From: JAJPHI01 sp035541875 | Lineage (GTDB): Bacteria; Desulfobacterota; Binatia; Binatales; Binataceae | Length of the DNA stretch: 64,000 nucleotides | Reading direction: 5' to 3' | NCBI GenBank assembly: GCA_035541875.1 | Contig: DATKML010000041.1 | Coordinates: 62,001 to 126,000, forward strand | In this document: positions 16,892 to 24,336 of the stretch, one piece after another | Layout of the letters: every line of letters starts with the position of its first letter | Numbering within the stretch: the first letter of the stretch is position 1 | Made by a program: the position numbers and the translations under genes | The notes under the pieces: generated by a model | What the model saw: only the letters and a program-made list of their open reading frames with translations | Told to the model about the DNA's origin: nothing | The model's database searches: none

Positions 16892-17614
16892 ATGGCATCA
16901 AACAACAATTCCAAAGTTGCGGTCGTGACTGGAGTCGGGGCGGGTACCGGAGCCTCGATCGCACGCCGCTTTGCTCGTGAATACAGCGTGGCTCTTATCG
17001 CCCGCAGCCCAGGTTATCTGAAAGAACTCGGCGACGAGATCCGGAAGAACGGTGGCCGGGCGCTGGAGACACCGGCCGACGTCGGCAACCCTCAGCAGGT
17101 CAAAGAAGCCTTCGCGAAGATTCGCGCCGAACTGGGCGATCCCGGCGTGCTGCTCTACAACGCCGGGAGCGGCACGTGGGGCACGATTATGGAGATCAGC
17201 GCCGAGCAGTACGAAGACACCTGGCGGGTGAACTCTTTTGGAGCTTTTCTGTGCGCCAAGGAAGTTGCGCCCAAGATGATTGAGAAAGGGCAGGGCGTGA
17301 TGCTCTTTACGGGTGCAACGGCGGGTGTCAAAGCAGGGCCGAAGTCGGTCGCGTTCGGACCGGCGAAATTCGCGATGCGCGGACTGGCGCAATCACTCTC
17401 TCGCGATTTGAGCCCACGCGGCGTCCACGTTGCCTGGATCAATGTAGACGGGATTATCGATATCCCGCGCGTGCGCAAGGCCTATCCGCAGCTAAAGCCC
17501 GAAGACATGCTGAATCCCGACGCGATTGCCGACACCTACTGGCATATCGCGCATCAGGATCGCAGCGCGTGGACGATGGAACTCGAGGTTCGTCCCTTTA
17601 AGGAGAAGTTCTAG
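16892..17614 (+). CDS. SDR-family protein lacking the catalytic Tyr and Ser
   Basis: 240 aa from ATG 16892 (GGGAG at 16881-16885, 6 nt upstream). The Rossmann cofactor motif TGVGAGTGASIA and NAG (residues 90-92) are intact, so NAD(P) binding is expected. In the active site YxxxK reads F155-GPA-K159, and the Ser position is Thr (TGATAG, near 143). Classical SDRs need both Ser and Tyr for hydride transfer, so the reaction must be altered or the protein is non-catalytic. A subgroup of SDRs shares this F-x-x-x-K pattern, so it may be an established family trait. Confidence 0.85.
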   Translation: MASNNNSKVAVVTGVGAGTGASIARRFAREYSVALIARSPGYLKELGDEIRKNGGRALETPADVGNPQQVKEAFAKIRAELGDPGVLLYNAGSGTWGTIMEISAEQYEDTWRVNSFGAFLCAKEVAPKMIEKGQGVMLFTGATAGVKAGPKSVAFGPAKFAMRGLAQSLSRDLSPRGVHVAWINVDGIIDIPRVRKAYPQLKPEDMLNPDAIADTYWHIAHQDRSAWTMELEVRPFKEKF

Positions 17615-17622
17615 CGGCTGGT

Positions 17623-18123
17623 CTAACTGGCCGACGACGGCTTAACGATCACTCCCTGGAAGAAAGTCTTTGAACGTCCATCGACGGTTTTGATGACCAA
17701 CGAGCAGAGATAATTACCGGGGTTCGCGTAGGTGTGAAAGATGTAGAGTTCCGGCGGCAGGGACGATACCGTCCCGTCGCCGAAATTCCACTGAAAAGTC
17801 AGAAAGCCGATATTCTCAGGGTCGTTGGCGATAACGAAGAACCCGACCTTGAGCGGCGCATTGCCGTATGGTGGGGTAACCATCATTGAGCCGCTGATTC
17901 CTTCGCGCAGAGGCACGCGATGAATCGGCGGTGGCCGATCAGTGTCTTGCTCAGCGGCGCCAGATTGCATCGACGGGCCATTCATCTCGGCCCCTGAATC
18001 GGCCTCCTGAGCCGACAACAGATTAGGCCGAAGAACGAACCCCACCACTATGAGAGAAGCCAGCAGCGCGGATCCTGCTCGCTGGAGCAAATTGGCGCGA
18101 CGCATTCCCGTTCCGGTCATCAC
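17623..18123 (-). CDS. Secreted PKD-domain protein
   Basis: 166 aa, read from GTG 18123 next to the upstream SDR stop (the following ATG is equally possible). A signal peptide covers about residues 14-38 (ALLASLIVVGFVLRPNLLSA). A Gln/Glu/Pro-rich linker follows, then one PKD beta-sandwich near residues 80-160: the conserved FQWNFGDGTVSS and HTYANPGNYLCSLVI give the W-x-FGDG and H-x-Y-x-x-PG-x-Y signatures. It is likely periplasmic or cell-surface and involved in protein or carbohydrate contacts. It is tightly linked to the SDR gene, but a functional link is not evident. Confidence 0.7.
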   Translation of the reverse strand: MMTGTGMRRANLLQRAGSALLASLIVVGFVLRPNLLSAQEADSGAEMNGPSMQSGAAEQDTDRPPPIHRVPLREGISGSMMVTPPYGNAPLKVGFFVIANDPENIGFLTFQWNFGDGTVSSLPPELYIFHTYANPGNYLCSLVIKTVDGRSKTFFQGVIVKPSSAS

Positions 18124-18906
18124 CTATTGCATCACGACGCCGCCGTCGGGATGCAGAATCGATCCGGTGAAGAAGCTACCTTCTTCACTCGCGAGAAACA
18201 GCGCCGTATTGGCAACGTCCTCAGGACGTCCGACGCGACCGATTGGCGTGTGGCGAACGATTTTTTCGACCGCGCCTCCCTTCTGGAGATCCTTGGTCAT
18301 CGGCGTGTCGATGACGCCGGGTCCGATCGCATTGGCGGTGATCTTATAGCGTCCGAGTTCCAGCGCCATGCACTTCATGAGCATCCAGACCCCGGCCTTG
18401 CTTACGCAATAGTCGCCCGAGCCCTTGAGCGGGATTCTCGCTGCGCCCGACGCGATTGCGATAATCCGTCCGCCGCGCCCCTGCTCGATCATCTTGCGCG
18501 AGACGGCTTGGCAGGTAAGGAAGACGCCGTCAAGATTGATCGCGAGAACCTTGCGCCATTCTTCGAAAGGCAGTTCGTTCAGAAACTTGGGCTTAACCTT
18601 GCCTTCGCCATAGTTGGCGGCCGAAACGCCCGCTGCCGCCAGTACGATATCGATCCCGCCGAGCTCTTCAGCTGCCGTATCGACCATCGCCTGTACTTGC
18701 GCCGGATTACTGACGTCAACCTGAACCGCGAAGGCGCTACGCCCCAGCTTGCGGACCTGAGCTGCAGTCTCTTCAGCGGCTTCCTTCTGCCGATCGGCGA
18801 CGCAAACATTAGCGCCCTCTTCGGCGAAACGGATCGCGGTAGCGCGGCCAATACCGCTCGCGCCCCCGGTAATCAGGGCATTCTTGCCTTCGAGTCTCAG
18901 GCTCAT
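18124..18906 (-). CDS. Short-chain dehydrogenase/reductase (FabG-like)
   Basis: 260 aa from ATG 18906, which begins just before the typical MSLRLEGKNALITGG start; the upstream in-frame ATG at 18960 adds an unlikely tail. Classical SDR: TGGASGIG nucleotide loop, VADRQ acidic turn favouring NAD, the NAG position read as AAG, catalytic Ser in IASGAAR, and YCVSK as the YxxxK pair. The C-terminus, ILHPDGGVVMQ, matches the usual DGG end. Substrate unknown. Confidence 0.9.
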   Translation of the reverse strand: MSLRLEGKNALITGGASGIGRATAIRFAEEGANVCVADRQKEAAEETAAQVRKLGRSAFAVQVDVSNPAQVQAMVDTAAEELGGIDIVLAAAGVSAANYGEGKVKPKFLNELPFEEWRKVLAINLDGVFLTCQAVSRKMIEQGRGGRIIAIASGAARIPLKGSGDYCVSKAGVWMLMKCMALELGRYKITANAIGPGVIDTPMTKDLQKGGAVEKIVRHTPIGRVGRPEDVANTALFLASEEGSFFTGSILHPDGGVVMQ

Positions 18907-19057
18907 CGACGAAACTCCGTTGCAGCGAGCTCTCGCCATCGGTGCGAGGCGTGCCGACACTTGTTAGCACGTCCGTGCCTTGAGCGAAACGGCTACGACC
19001 GCTCGATCCCACTCTCTCTTGCTTCCCGGTAGCTCTTCCGACTACACGATCTTCGCT

Positions 19058-19924
19058 ATGCAAAAGAACCAAGCGGCTACCGGGACTCCGGAGCCGACCA
19101 GCCTGTACGCCGATATCCACGGCCTCAAGCTCCATTACTTTGATTGGGGTGGAGACGACACCAAGCGGGTCTTTGTCCTATGCCACGGCGGATCGGCCCA
19201 TGCCCATTGGTGGGATTACGTTGCGCCGCAGCTGACGCCCTACGGTCGGGTATTCGCGCTCGATTTTCGCGGCCACGGCCGCAGCCAATGGGCGGATATC
19301 TATGGACCGGGCCATCATATCGTCGATCTGAAAGCTTTTTTGACTGAATGCGTAAAGCGATCAGTGGTTCTGGTCGGCCACTCGATGGGCGGTGAGATAG
19401 TGCAGCGCGTAGCTGCTGATTGCCCTGAACTGCTCGATGCGATTGTGCTGGTCGACGCGCCGCACGGAGGGCCGCCGCTACGAACCCGTCTTATCTGGCG
19501 ATGGAAGCGGCGCAAGCAGCATCTGGGGCGCCCGGAGTTCAAGACGGCCGAAGACCTGGTGCGCAAGTTTAGGCTCTCGCCTCCCGGGGATAGTCTGACG
19601 CCCGATCAACGGGCTGAAATCGCCTTGAAAGGCGCAGAACAGCTGCCTCACGGCACTTGGGCGTTTCGCTTTGATCCGAAGACCCGAAAGATGGCGCCAG
19701 GATGGAAGCGTCATCTGCGCTTTCCGTTAAGGAACATCAAGGTGCCGGCGCTGATCTTGCGCGGCGAGCACAGCACATTGGTGACGCCGAAAGCCGCTCG
19801 CAAGATGCATCGTGGGATTCGTGGCTCGCGTTTCAAGGAGATTGGGAACGCGCATCATCACGTCTCGCTCGATAACCCGAACGAGACGGCGGCCTCGATA
19901 ATCGAATTTATCGAATCGCTGTGA
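19058..19924 (+). CDS. Alpha/beta-hydrolase fold protein
   Basis: About 288 aa from ATG 19058 (a longer form from 18980 would run back toward the divergent SDR start). The oxyanion region is LCHGGSAHAHWWD and the nucleophile elbow GHSMGGEIV. The acid is probably in LILRGEHSTLVTP (Glu/Asp position), and the base His in NAHHHVSLDNP. A soluble hydrolase related to haloalkane dehalogenase or epoxide-hydrolase-like enzymes; the reaction cannot be told. Confidence 0.88.
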   Translation: MQKNQAATGTPEPTSLYADIHGLKLHYFDWGGDDTKRVFVLCHGGSAHAHWWDYVAPQLTPYGRVFALDFRGHGRSQWADIYGPGHHIVDLKAFLTECVKRSVVLVGHSMGGEIVQRVAADCPELLDAIVLVDAPHGGPPLRTRLIWRWKRRKQHLGRPEFKTAEDLVRKFRLSPPGDSLTPDQRAEIALKGAEQLPHGTWAFRFDPKTRKMAPGWKRHLRFPLRNIKVPALILRGEHSTLVTPKAARKMHRGIRGSRFKEIGNAHHHVSLDNPNETAASIIEFIESL

Positions 19925-19931
19925 GCAGCGG

Positions 19932-20276
19932 TTACATCCGGACGAGCCACTCGCTCAGGTCCATCGACATCTGTTCGCCGTCGGTAAGCATCAGTGACTT
20001 CGGTGAGCGGCGCAACTGGAGTTTGGAGACGTCGAGTTCGCGCGGCAGCATATAGATCAAATCGCCGGCGATGAGCGAGACGAGTCGCGTCCGCAGTTCG
20101 CCGTGGCGCTCAGAACCTGAAATTTCGTAAGGATTCAGGTGGAACGGATAGCCCTCCACCTGCATCACGGACTGATCGTAAGCCCCAACTACTCCGACAA
20201 AAAGTCTCATATTGTCGTCTTTATAGAGCTTGCGATCGATAATCAGCACTCGATCATTCGCTTGTATCCCTGCCAT
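19932..20276 (-). CDS. Conserved-looking hypothetical protein
   Basis: 114 aa, no family recognised. It begins with a small beta-barrel-like segment (DRVLIIDRKLYKDDNMRLFVGVVGAY) in the style of an SH3/Sm fold. It ends in a charged helix-poor tail (MLTDGEQMSMDLSEWLVRM). No cysteine, signal or membrane segment. Convergent with the hydrolase (7-bp gap) and divergent from the ABC-F gene. Confidence 0.55.
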   Translation of the reverse strand: MAGIQANDRVLIIDRKLYKDDNMRLFVGVVGAYDQSVMQVEGYPFHLNPYEISGSERHGELRTRLVSLIAGDLIYMLPRELDVSKLQLRRSPKSLMLTDGEQMSMDLSEWLVRM

Positions 20277-20437
20277 CCTCCACCTTCCTCCTGAGAGCGC
20301 TCCCGCAACGTCGGATTTTACGTTTCAAACCGCTTTGATGCGATGTTTTTTCGCCATGCGCGATAACAGAGCCACCACGACAGGTTTTGCAGGCGCGGGG
20401 TATCTGCAAGAATGGATGGTTAACTTGGGAAATAGCA

Positions 20438-22420
20438 GTGCTCTCGCTCGATAAGATCACCAAATACTACGGCGGCCGCGCCATCTTCGACGGCGTTAGC
20501 TGGTCGATGCCCGACGATGGTCGCGTTAATCTCTTCGGCCTCAATGGTGCAGGAAAGTCCACCCTGCTCAAGATTATCGCGGGGGTAATCGAACCTGACT
20601 CGGGGCGCGTTAGCCATCCGCAGAAATCCCGGATCGGGTATCTGGCCCAGGATGCGCCCGAGATGCATGGTCGTTCGGTGCTCGAAGAGACGCTGTCGGC
20701 TCTGGCCGAGATGCGGGCTCACGACTGCCGGCGGGTCGAACTCGAAGAGATTCTGGCGCATGAGCACTCCGGTCCCAAACACGACGCCGCGCTCAACGAA
20801 CTGGGCGACGTCCTCCACGAACTCGAGCGCCACGACTTCTACACGGCGGAAAGTCGAGCGGAATCGGTGCTCTTCGGCCTTGGATTTAAGGACGAGGACC
20901 TGACGCGCGACGTCAGCGAATTCTCCGGTGGTATCCGGATGCGTATCGGGCTCGCGAAGCTTCTGCTGCAGCGACCCGACTTCATGATGCTCGACGAGCC
21001 GACCAACCATCTGGATATCGAGGCACGGAACTGGCTCGAGGATTATCTCGACGATTACCAGGGCGGGATCATTCTGGTCTCGCACGACCATTATTTTCTC
21101 GACCGGGTGACACGAAAGACCGTTGAGGTTTCGCGCGGTCGGCTTACGGATTACGCTGGCAACTACTCATACTTCCTGCGCGAGCGGGAGACCCGCTTCG
21201 AGGCCGAACTCGCTTCCTACGAAAAGCAGCGGAGCGAAATCGAGCATATGGAGGCTTTCATCAGCCGCTTCCGCTATCAGGCGAGCAAAGCCAAGCTGGT
21301 GCAGAGCCGTATCAAGCAGCTCGAAAAAATCGAGCGTCTGGAGACGCCCGAGGGTCTTGATAAGCCACCTGCCATCACCTTCCCGGAGGCGGAGCGCAGC
21401 GCTCGCCGCGTCTTCGACCTGACCGATGTGGTTAAGCGCTACGGACCGCTCACGGTTTACGACGGCGTCAGCCTCACGATCGAGCGTGGCGCGCGGATCG
21501 CCCTGGTCGGACCCAATGGTGCCGGTAAGTCGACCATGATGCGGTTGCTGGCGGGAATCGAGGAGATGGACGGTGGCAAGCGCATCGTCGGCGACAAGGT
21601 TGCGACCGGCTACTTCGCGCAGAACCTATCCGATGCGCTCGACTACAACCGTACGATCCTCGATGAGCTGAGCAGCGATGCGAAAGGGATGACCACGACC
21701 GAGATTCGCAACCTCCTCGGCGCGCTGCTCTTCTCCGGTGACGATGTGAACAAGCGGGTCGGCGTGCTCTCGGGCGGCGAACGCGCCCGCCTCGCCCTCG
21801 CCAAAGTGATTGCTCATCGCAACAATTGCCTATTGCTCGACGAGCCGACCAACAACCTCGATATCGTTGCGAAGGCAACGCTACTCGAAGCGCTGCGTCG
21901 CTTCCCCGGCACGGTGATTATCGTCAGCCATGATCGGCATATCCTGAACCAACTCGTTAACGAGGTGATTGAAGTTGGCCAGGGGCACGCCGTGCGCTAC
22001 CTCGGCAATTACGACGACTACCTTGAGAAGAAAGCGGCGGAAGAGGCGGCAGCATCGAAGCCTCAGACTGCGGTAAAGCCCACAGTAGCTGCACCGCTCA
22101 AGCCGCAATCAGCGCCTGCGGCGGTTAACGGCAAGGTCAATGGTACGGCCGACAAGCCGGGATCATCCAACGGCGCCACGGCGCAGCCGCTCGATCGCGA
22201 AGCGCAGAAGGCCAAGGCGCGAGCCGCCAAGCAGCGCGCACAGATCGAGGCCGAAATCGAGAAGAAAGAGAATGATCGCGCGAAGCTCGCGGGCGAGATG
22301 AGTGACCCCGATTTCTACCTCAAGCGCAAAGATCCGAACGAGCTGATCGCTCGGTATGAGAGCCTCGGCCGCGAAATTGAGGGGCTTTACGAGCAATTGG
22401 TTAGCGCGGAATCGGCGTGA
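20438..22420 (+). CDS. ABC-F family ATPase (Uup/YheS-like ribosome-associated)
   Basis: 660 aa from GTG 20438, placed so that the protein opens with VLSLDKITKYYGG; the ATG at 20387 would add 17 unlikely residues. Two ABC domains without membrane segments. The first has GLNGAGKST, SGGIRMRIGLA and MMLDEPTNHLD; the second GPNGAGKST, LSGGERARLALA and LLLDEPTNNLD. Between them is the P-site-tRNA-interacting linker, rich in Arg/Lys (ISRFRYQASKAKLVQSRI). An Ala/Pro-rich hinge and a C-terminal coiled coil (about 595-655) follow, as in Uup/YheS types. ABC-F proteins act on the ribosomal E site or on drug-bound ribosomes. Confidence 0.93.
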   Translation: MLSLDKITKYYGGRAIFDGVSWSMPDDGRVNLFGLNGAGKSTLLKIIAGVIEPDSGRVSHPQKSRIGYLAQDAPEMHGRSVLEETLSALAEMRAHDCRRVELEEILAHEHSGPKHDAALNELGDVLHELERHDFYTAESRAESVLFGLGFKDEDLTRDVSEFSGGIRMRIGLAKLLLQRPDFMMLDEPTNHLDIEARNWLEDYLDDYQGGIILVSHDHYFLDRVTRKTVEVSRGRLTDYAGNYSYFLRERETRFEAELASYEKQRSEIEHMEAFISRFRYQASKAKLVQSRIKQLEKIERLETPEGLDKPPAITFPEAERSARRVFDLTDVVKRYGPLTVYDGVSLTIERGARIALVGPNGAGKSTMMRLLAGIEEMDGGKRIVGDKVATGYFAQNLSDALDYNRTILDELSSDAKGMTTTEIRNLLGALLFSGDDVNKRVGVLSGGERARLALAKVIAHRNNCLLLDEPTNNLDIVAKATLLEALRRFPGTVIIVSHDRHILNQLVNEVIEVGQGHAVRYLGNYDDYLEKKAAEEAAASKPQTAVKPTVAAPLKPQSAPAAVNGKVNGTADKPGSSNGATAQPLDREAQKAKARAAKQRAQIEAEIEKKENDRAKLAGEMSDPDFYLKRKDPNELIARYESLGREIEGLYEQLVSAESA

Positions 22421-22447
22421 GCAGAGACGACGTAGCCCAAGCCACGG

Positions 22448-23539
22448 GTGCGGGATAAGATTGCGCTCGTGACGGCAGAATCATCCGCACGGCAGGAGGC
22501 ATGGATTCGGGACACCGTCCCGCGCATCTGGACTCACGCGATAATTGAAGCGATCCGACCGTTAAAGGGTGACGCTTCTACCCGTCGTTTTTGGCGAGTT
22601 GAAGTCCTGCAGCGACGGTCGATGAGATCAGTTTTCCCGGAAACGGCGATCGCGATTGATCTCGGCCCGGACGATCTTCCGTTGTACGTACGAACGCTGG
22701 GGCTCGTCAGTGCGCCTTTGCCTGAACCGCCATGGGTCACGCTGCAGCGCTTTTTCGCGAAGATCGATATCGCTGTTCCCTACCTTTGGGAGGCTGATAC
22801 AGCCGCGCGGATGCTACTCGTTGAAGACGTAGGCAAGCTCCCGCTCTTCGAGGCCGCCGAACGTGGCGACGCGGGCGATCTCTATCGGCTCGCCGCTGAC
22901 GAGTTGTTAAGGATTCACCTGCAAGGTACCAAGCGGCTCGATCCTAACTGCATCGCTGCGAAGATTGCTTACGACGAACGACTCTTTCGCTGGGAGATGG
23001 AACAGTTCGTCGAACTGGCTCCAACGCTTATCGCGGCGGGGGTTAATCGTGATGCGCTCGCAGCGGAACTAGACGATCTGGCGGCGCGACTCGGTCGGCT
23101 GCCGCGCGTGCTCTCCCATCGCGATTACCACGGTCACAATCTCTTCATCCAGATTGGCGACAGCGGCGAACCAAAGATACGTGTCATCGATTTTCAGGAT
23201 GCGCTGATGGCGCCTGCAGCGCACGACCTCTCCGTCCTTCTGACCACCCGCGATACCTCGCGCATCATCGCGCCGCGTGTCGAGCAGCGCGTGCTCGACT
23301 ACTACTACGGGGCACTGATCCGGCGCGAAGTTGCGACTCTTTCCCTGAACGAATTTATCGAGAGTTATCGCATGAGTGTCCTGCAGCACGCGCTCAAGGT
23401 GATCGGACGCTTTACGTATTTGGAGCGCAACGGCAAAACCGGCTACGCGATCTACATTCCGTACGCGCTGGAGCAGGCCCGCCGGATGCTCGTGCAGATG
23501 AAGGACTTTCCGGTGCTGCGCGAGGCACTGCGTCAGTGA
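22448..23539 (+). CDS. amgK: N-acetylmuramate/N-acetylglucosamine anomeric kinase AmgK
   Basis: 363 aa from GTG 22448 (a second in-frame GTG at 22469 is possible). Aminoglycoside-phosphotransferase fold: GDASTRRFWRV near residue 41 for nucleotide binding, the catalytic loop HRDYHGHN (Asp226, Asn231) and the metal-binding IDFQDA (Asp248). This version sits 10 bp upstream of a MurU-like nucleotidyltransferase. That pairing, as in Pseudomonas and many Gram-negatives, makes MurNAc 1-phosphate and then UDP-MurNAc, a salvage route that bypasses de novo, fosfomycin-sensitive synthesis. Confidence 0.88.
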   Translation: MRDKIALVTAESSARQEAWIRDTVPRIWTHAIIEAIRPLKGDASTRRFWRVEVLQRRSMRSVFPETAIAIDLGPDDLPLYVRTLGLVSAPLPEPPWVTLQRFFAKIDIAVPYLWEADTAARMLLVEDVGKLPLFEAAERGDAGDLYRLAADELLRIHLQGTKRLDPNCIAAKIAYDERLFRWEMEQFVELAPTLIAAGVNRDALAAELDDLAARLGRLPRVLSHRDYHGHNLFIQIGDSGEPKIRVIDFQDALMAPAAHDLSVLLTTRDTSRIIAPRVEQRVLDYYYGALIRREVATLSLNEFIESYRMSVLQHALKVIGRFTYLERNGKTGYAIYIPYALEQARRMLVQMKDFPVLREALRQ

Positions 23540-23549
23540 GATCTCATTG

Positions 23550-24326
23550 ATGAAAGCGCTGGTGCTTTCGGCGGGTTACGGTGAACGACTCCGCCCACTG
23601 ACCGAAACTATTCCTAAACCACTACTCAAAGTAGCAGGCCGTCTTCTCATCCATTATCCGCTGATGATGCTCAAGGCGGCCGGGATCACCGAAGTTGCAA
23701 TTAATATCCATCATCTCGGCCAGCAGATCGAAGACGCACTACGAGATGGCAGCGAGCTAGGTCTTAACATTACCTATTCGCCCGAATCGGTGCTGATGGG
23801 TACCGGAGGTCCACTACTGATGCTCCGCAACTATTTCGCGGGGGAGCCGTTCGTAATCCTTAACTGCGATACGATCATCGATCTCGATCTCAAGCAGATG
23901 ATCGGATTCCATCAGGCCCGAGGTGGGCTGGCGACGATGGTTCTGCGCGAGGGCGACGATCCTGACGCATACAGCCGGATCGAAATCGATTCGGCGTCGC
24001 AGATCCGCCGGATGCGACTGCTGAAATCACGCACTCGTGGTCAGTTTACTGATTATCCCGCTAATCTCCGTGATGAAATCGCACGGACCCTCAAGCCGTA
24101 TATGTATTGCGGCGTGATGATTTGCGAGGCGGATGTGCTCAGTGCGATGCCGCCGACCGGGCCCTTCGGTCTGGTGGCCGATTTACTGGTTCCGCGCTTC
24201 GGCACTGGCTCGAAACTCTTCGGCTTCACCCACGAAGGCTTCTTTCGCACTGTCGATGATCTTGCGAGCTATGAAGCGCTGTGCGCGGAATTCAGCCGCA
24301 GTGCTCCCCCAGTCGCGGCTGGCTGA
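23550..24326 (+). CDS. murU: N-acetylmuramate-1-phosphate uridylyltransferase MurU
   Basis: 258 aa from ATG 23550 (a TTG directly before it is less likely). Nucleotidyltransferase fold: LSAGYGERLRPLTETIPKPLL (NTP-binding G-x-G-x-R and KP), then INIHHLG and the metal-binding NCDTIIDLD. The family also includes sugar-1-phosphate uridylyl- and guanylyltransferases; the AmgK neighbour gives the specificity. Together they recycle cell-wall MurNAc to UDP-MurNAc. The gene converges on a class A PBP with only 10 bp between stops. Confidence 0.88.
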   Translation: MKALVLSAGYGERLRPLTETIPKPLLKVAGRLLIHYPLMMLKAAGITEVAINIHHLGQQIEDALRDGSELGLNITYSPESVLMGTGGPLLMLRNYFAGEPFVILNCDTIIDLDLKQMIGFHQARGGLATMVLREGDDPDAYSRIEIDSASQIRRMRLLKSRTRGQFTDYPANLRDEIARTLKPYMYCGVMICEADVLSAMPPTGPFGLVADLLVPRFGTGSKLFGFTHEGFFRTVDDLASYEALCAEFSRSAPPVAAG

Positions 24327-24336
24327 TATTCGCCAA

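Noticed and set aside
18127..19032. 301-codon plus-strand ORF
   Set aside because: Antisense to the SDR at 18124-18906, no domain pattern.
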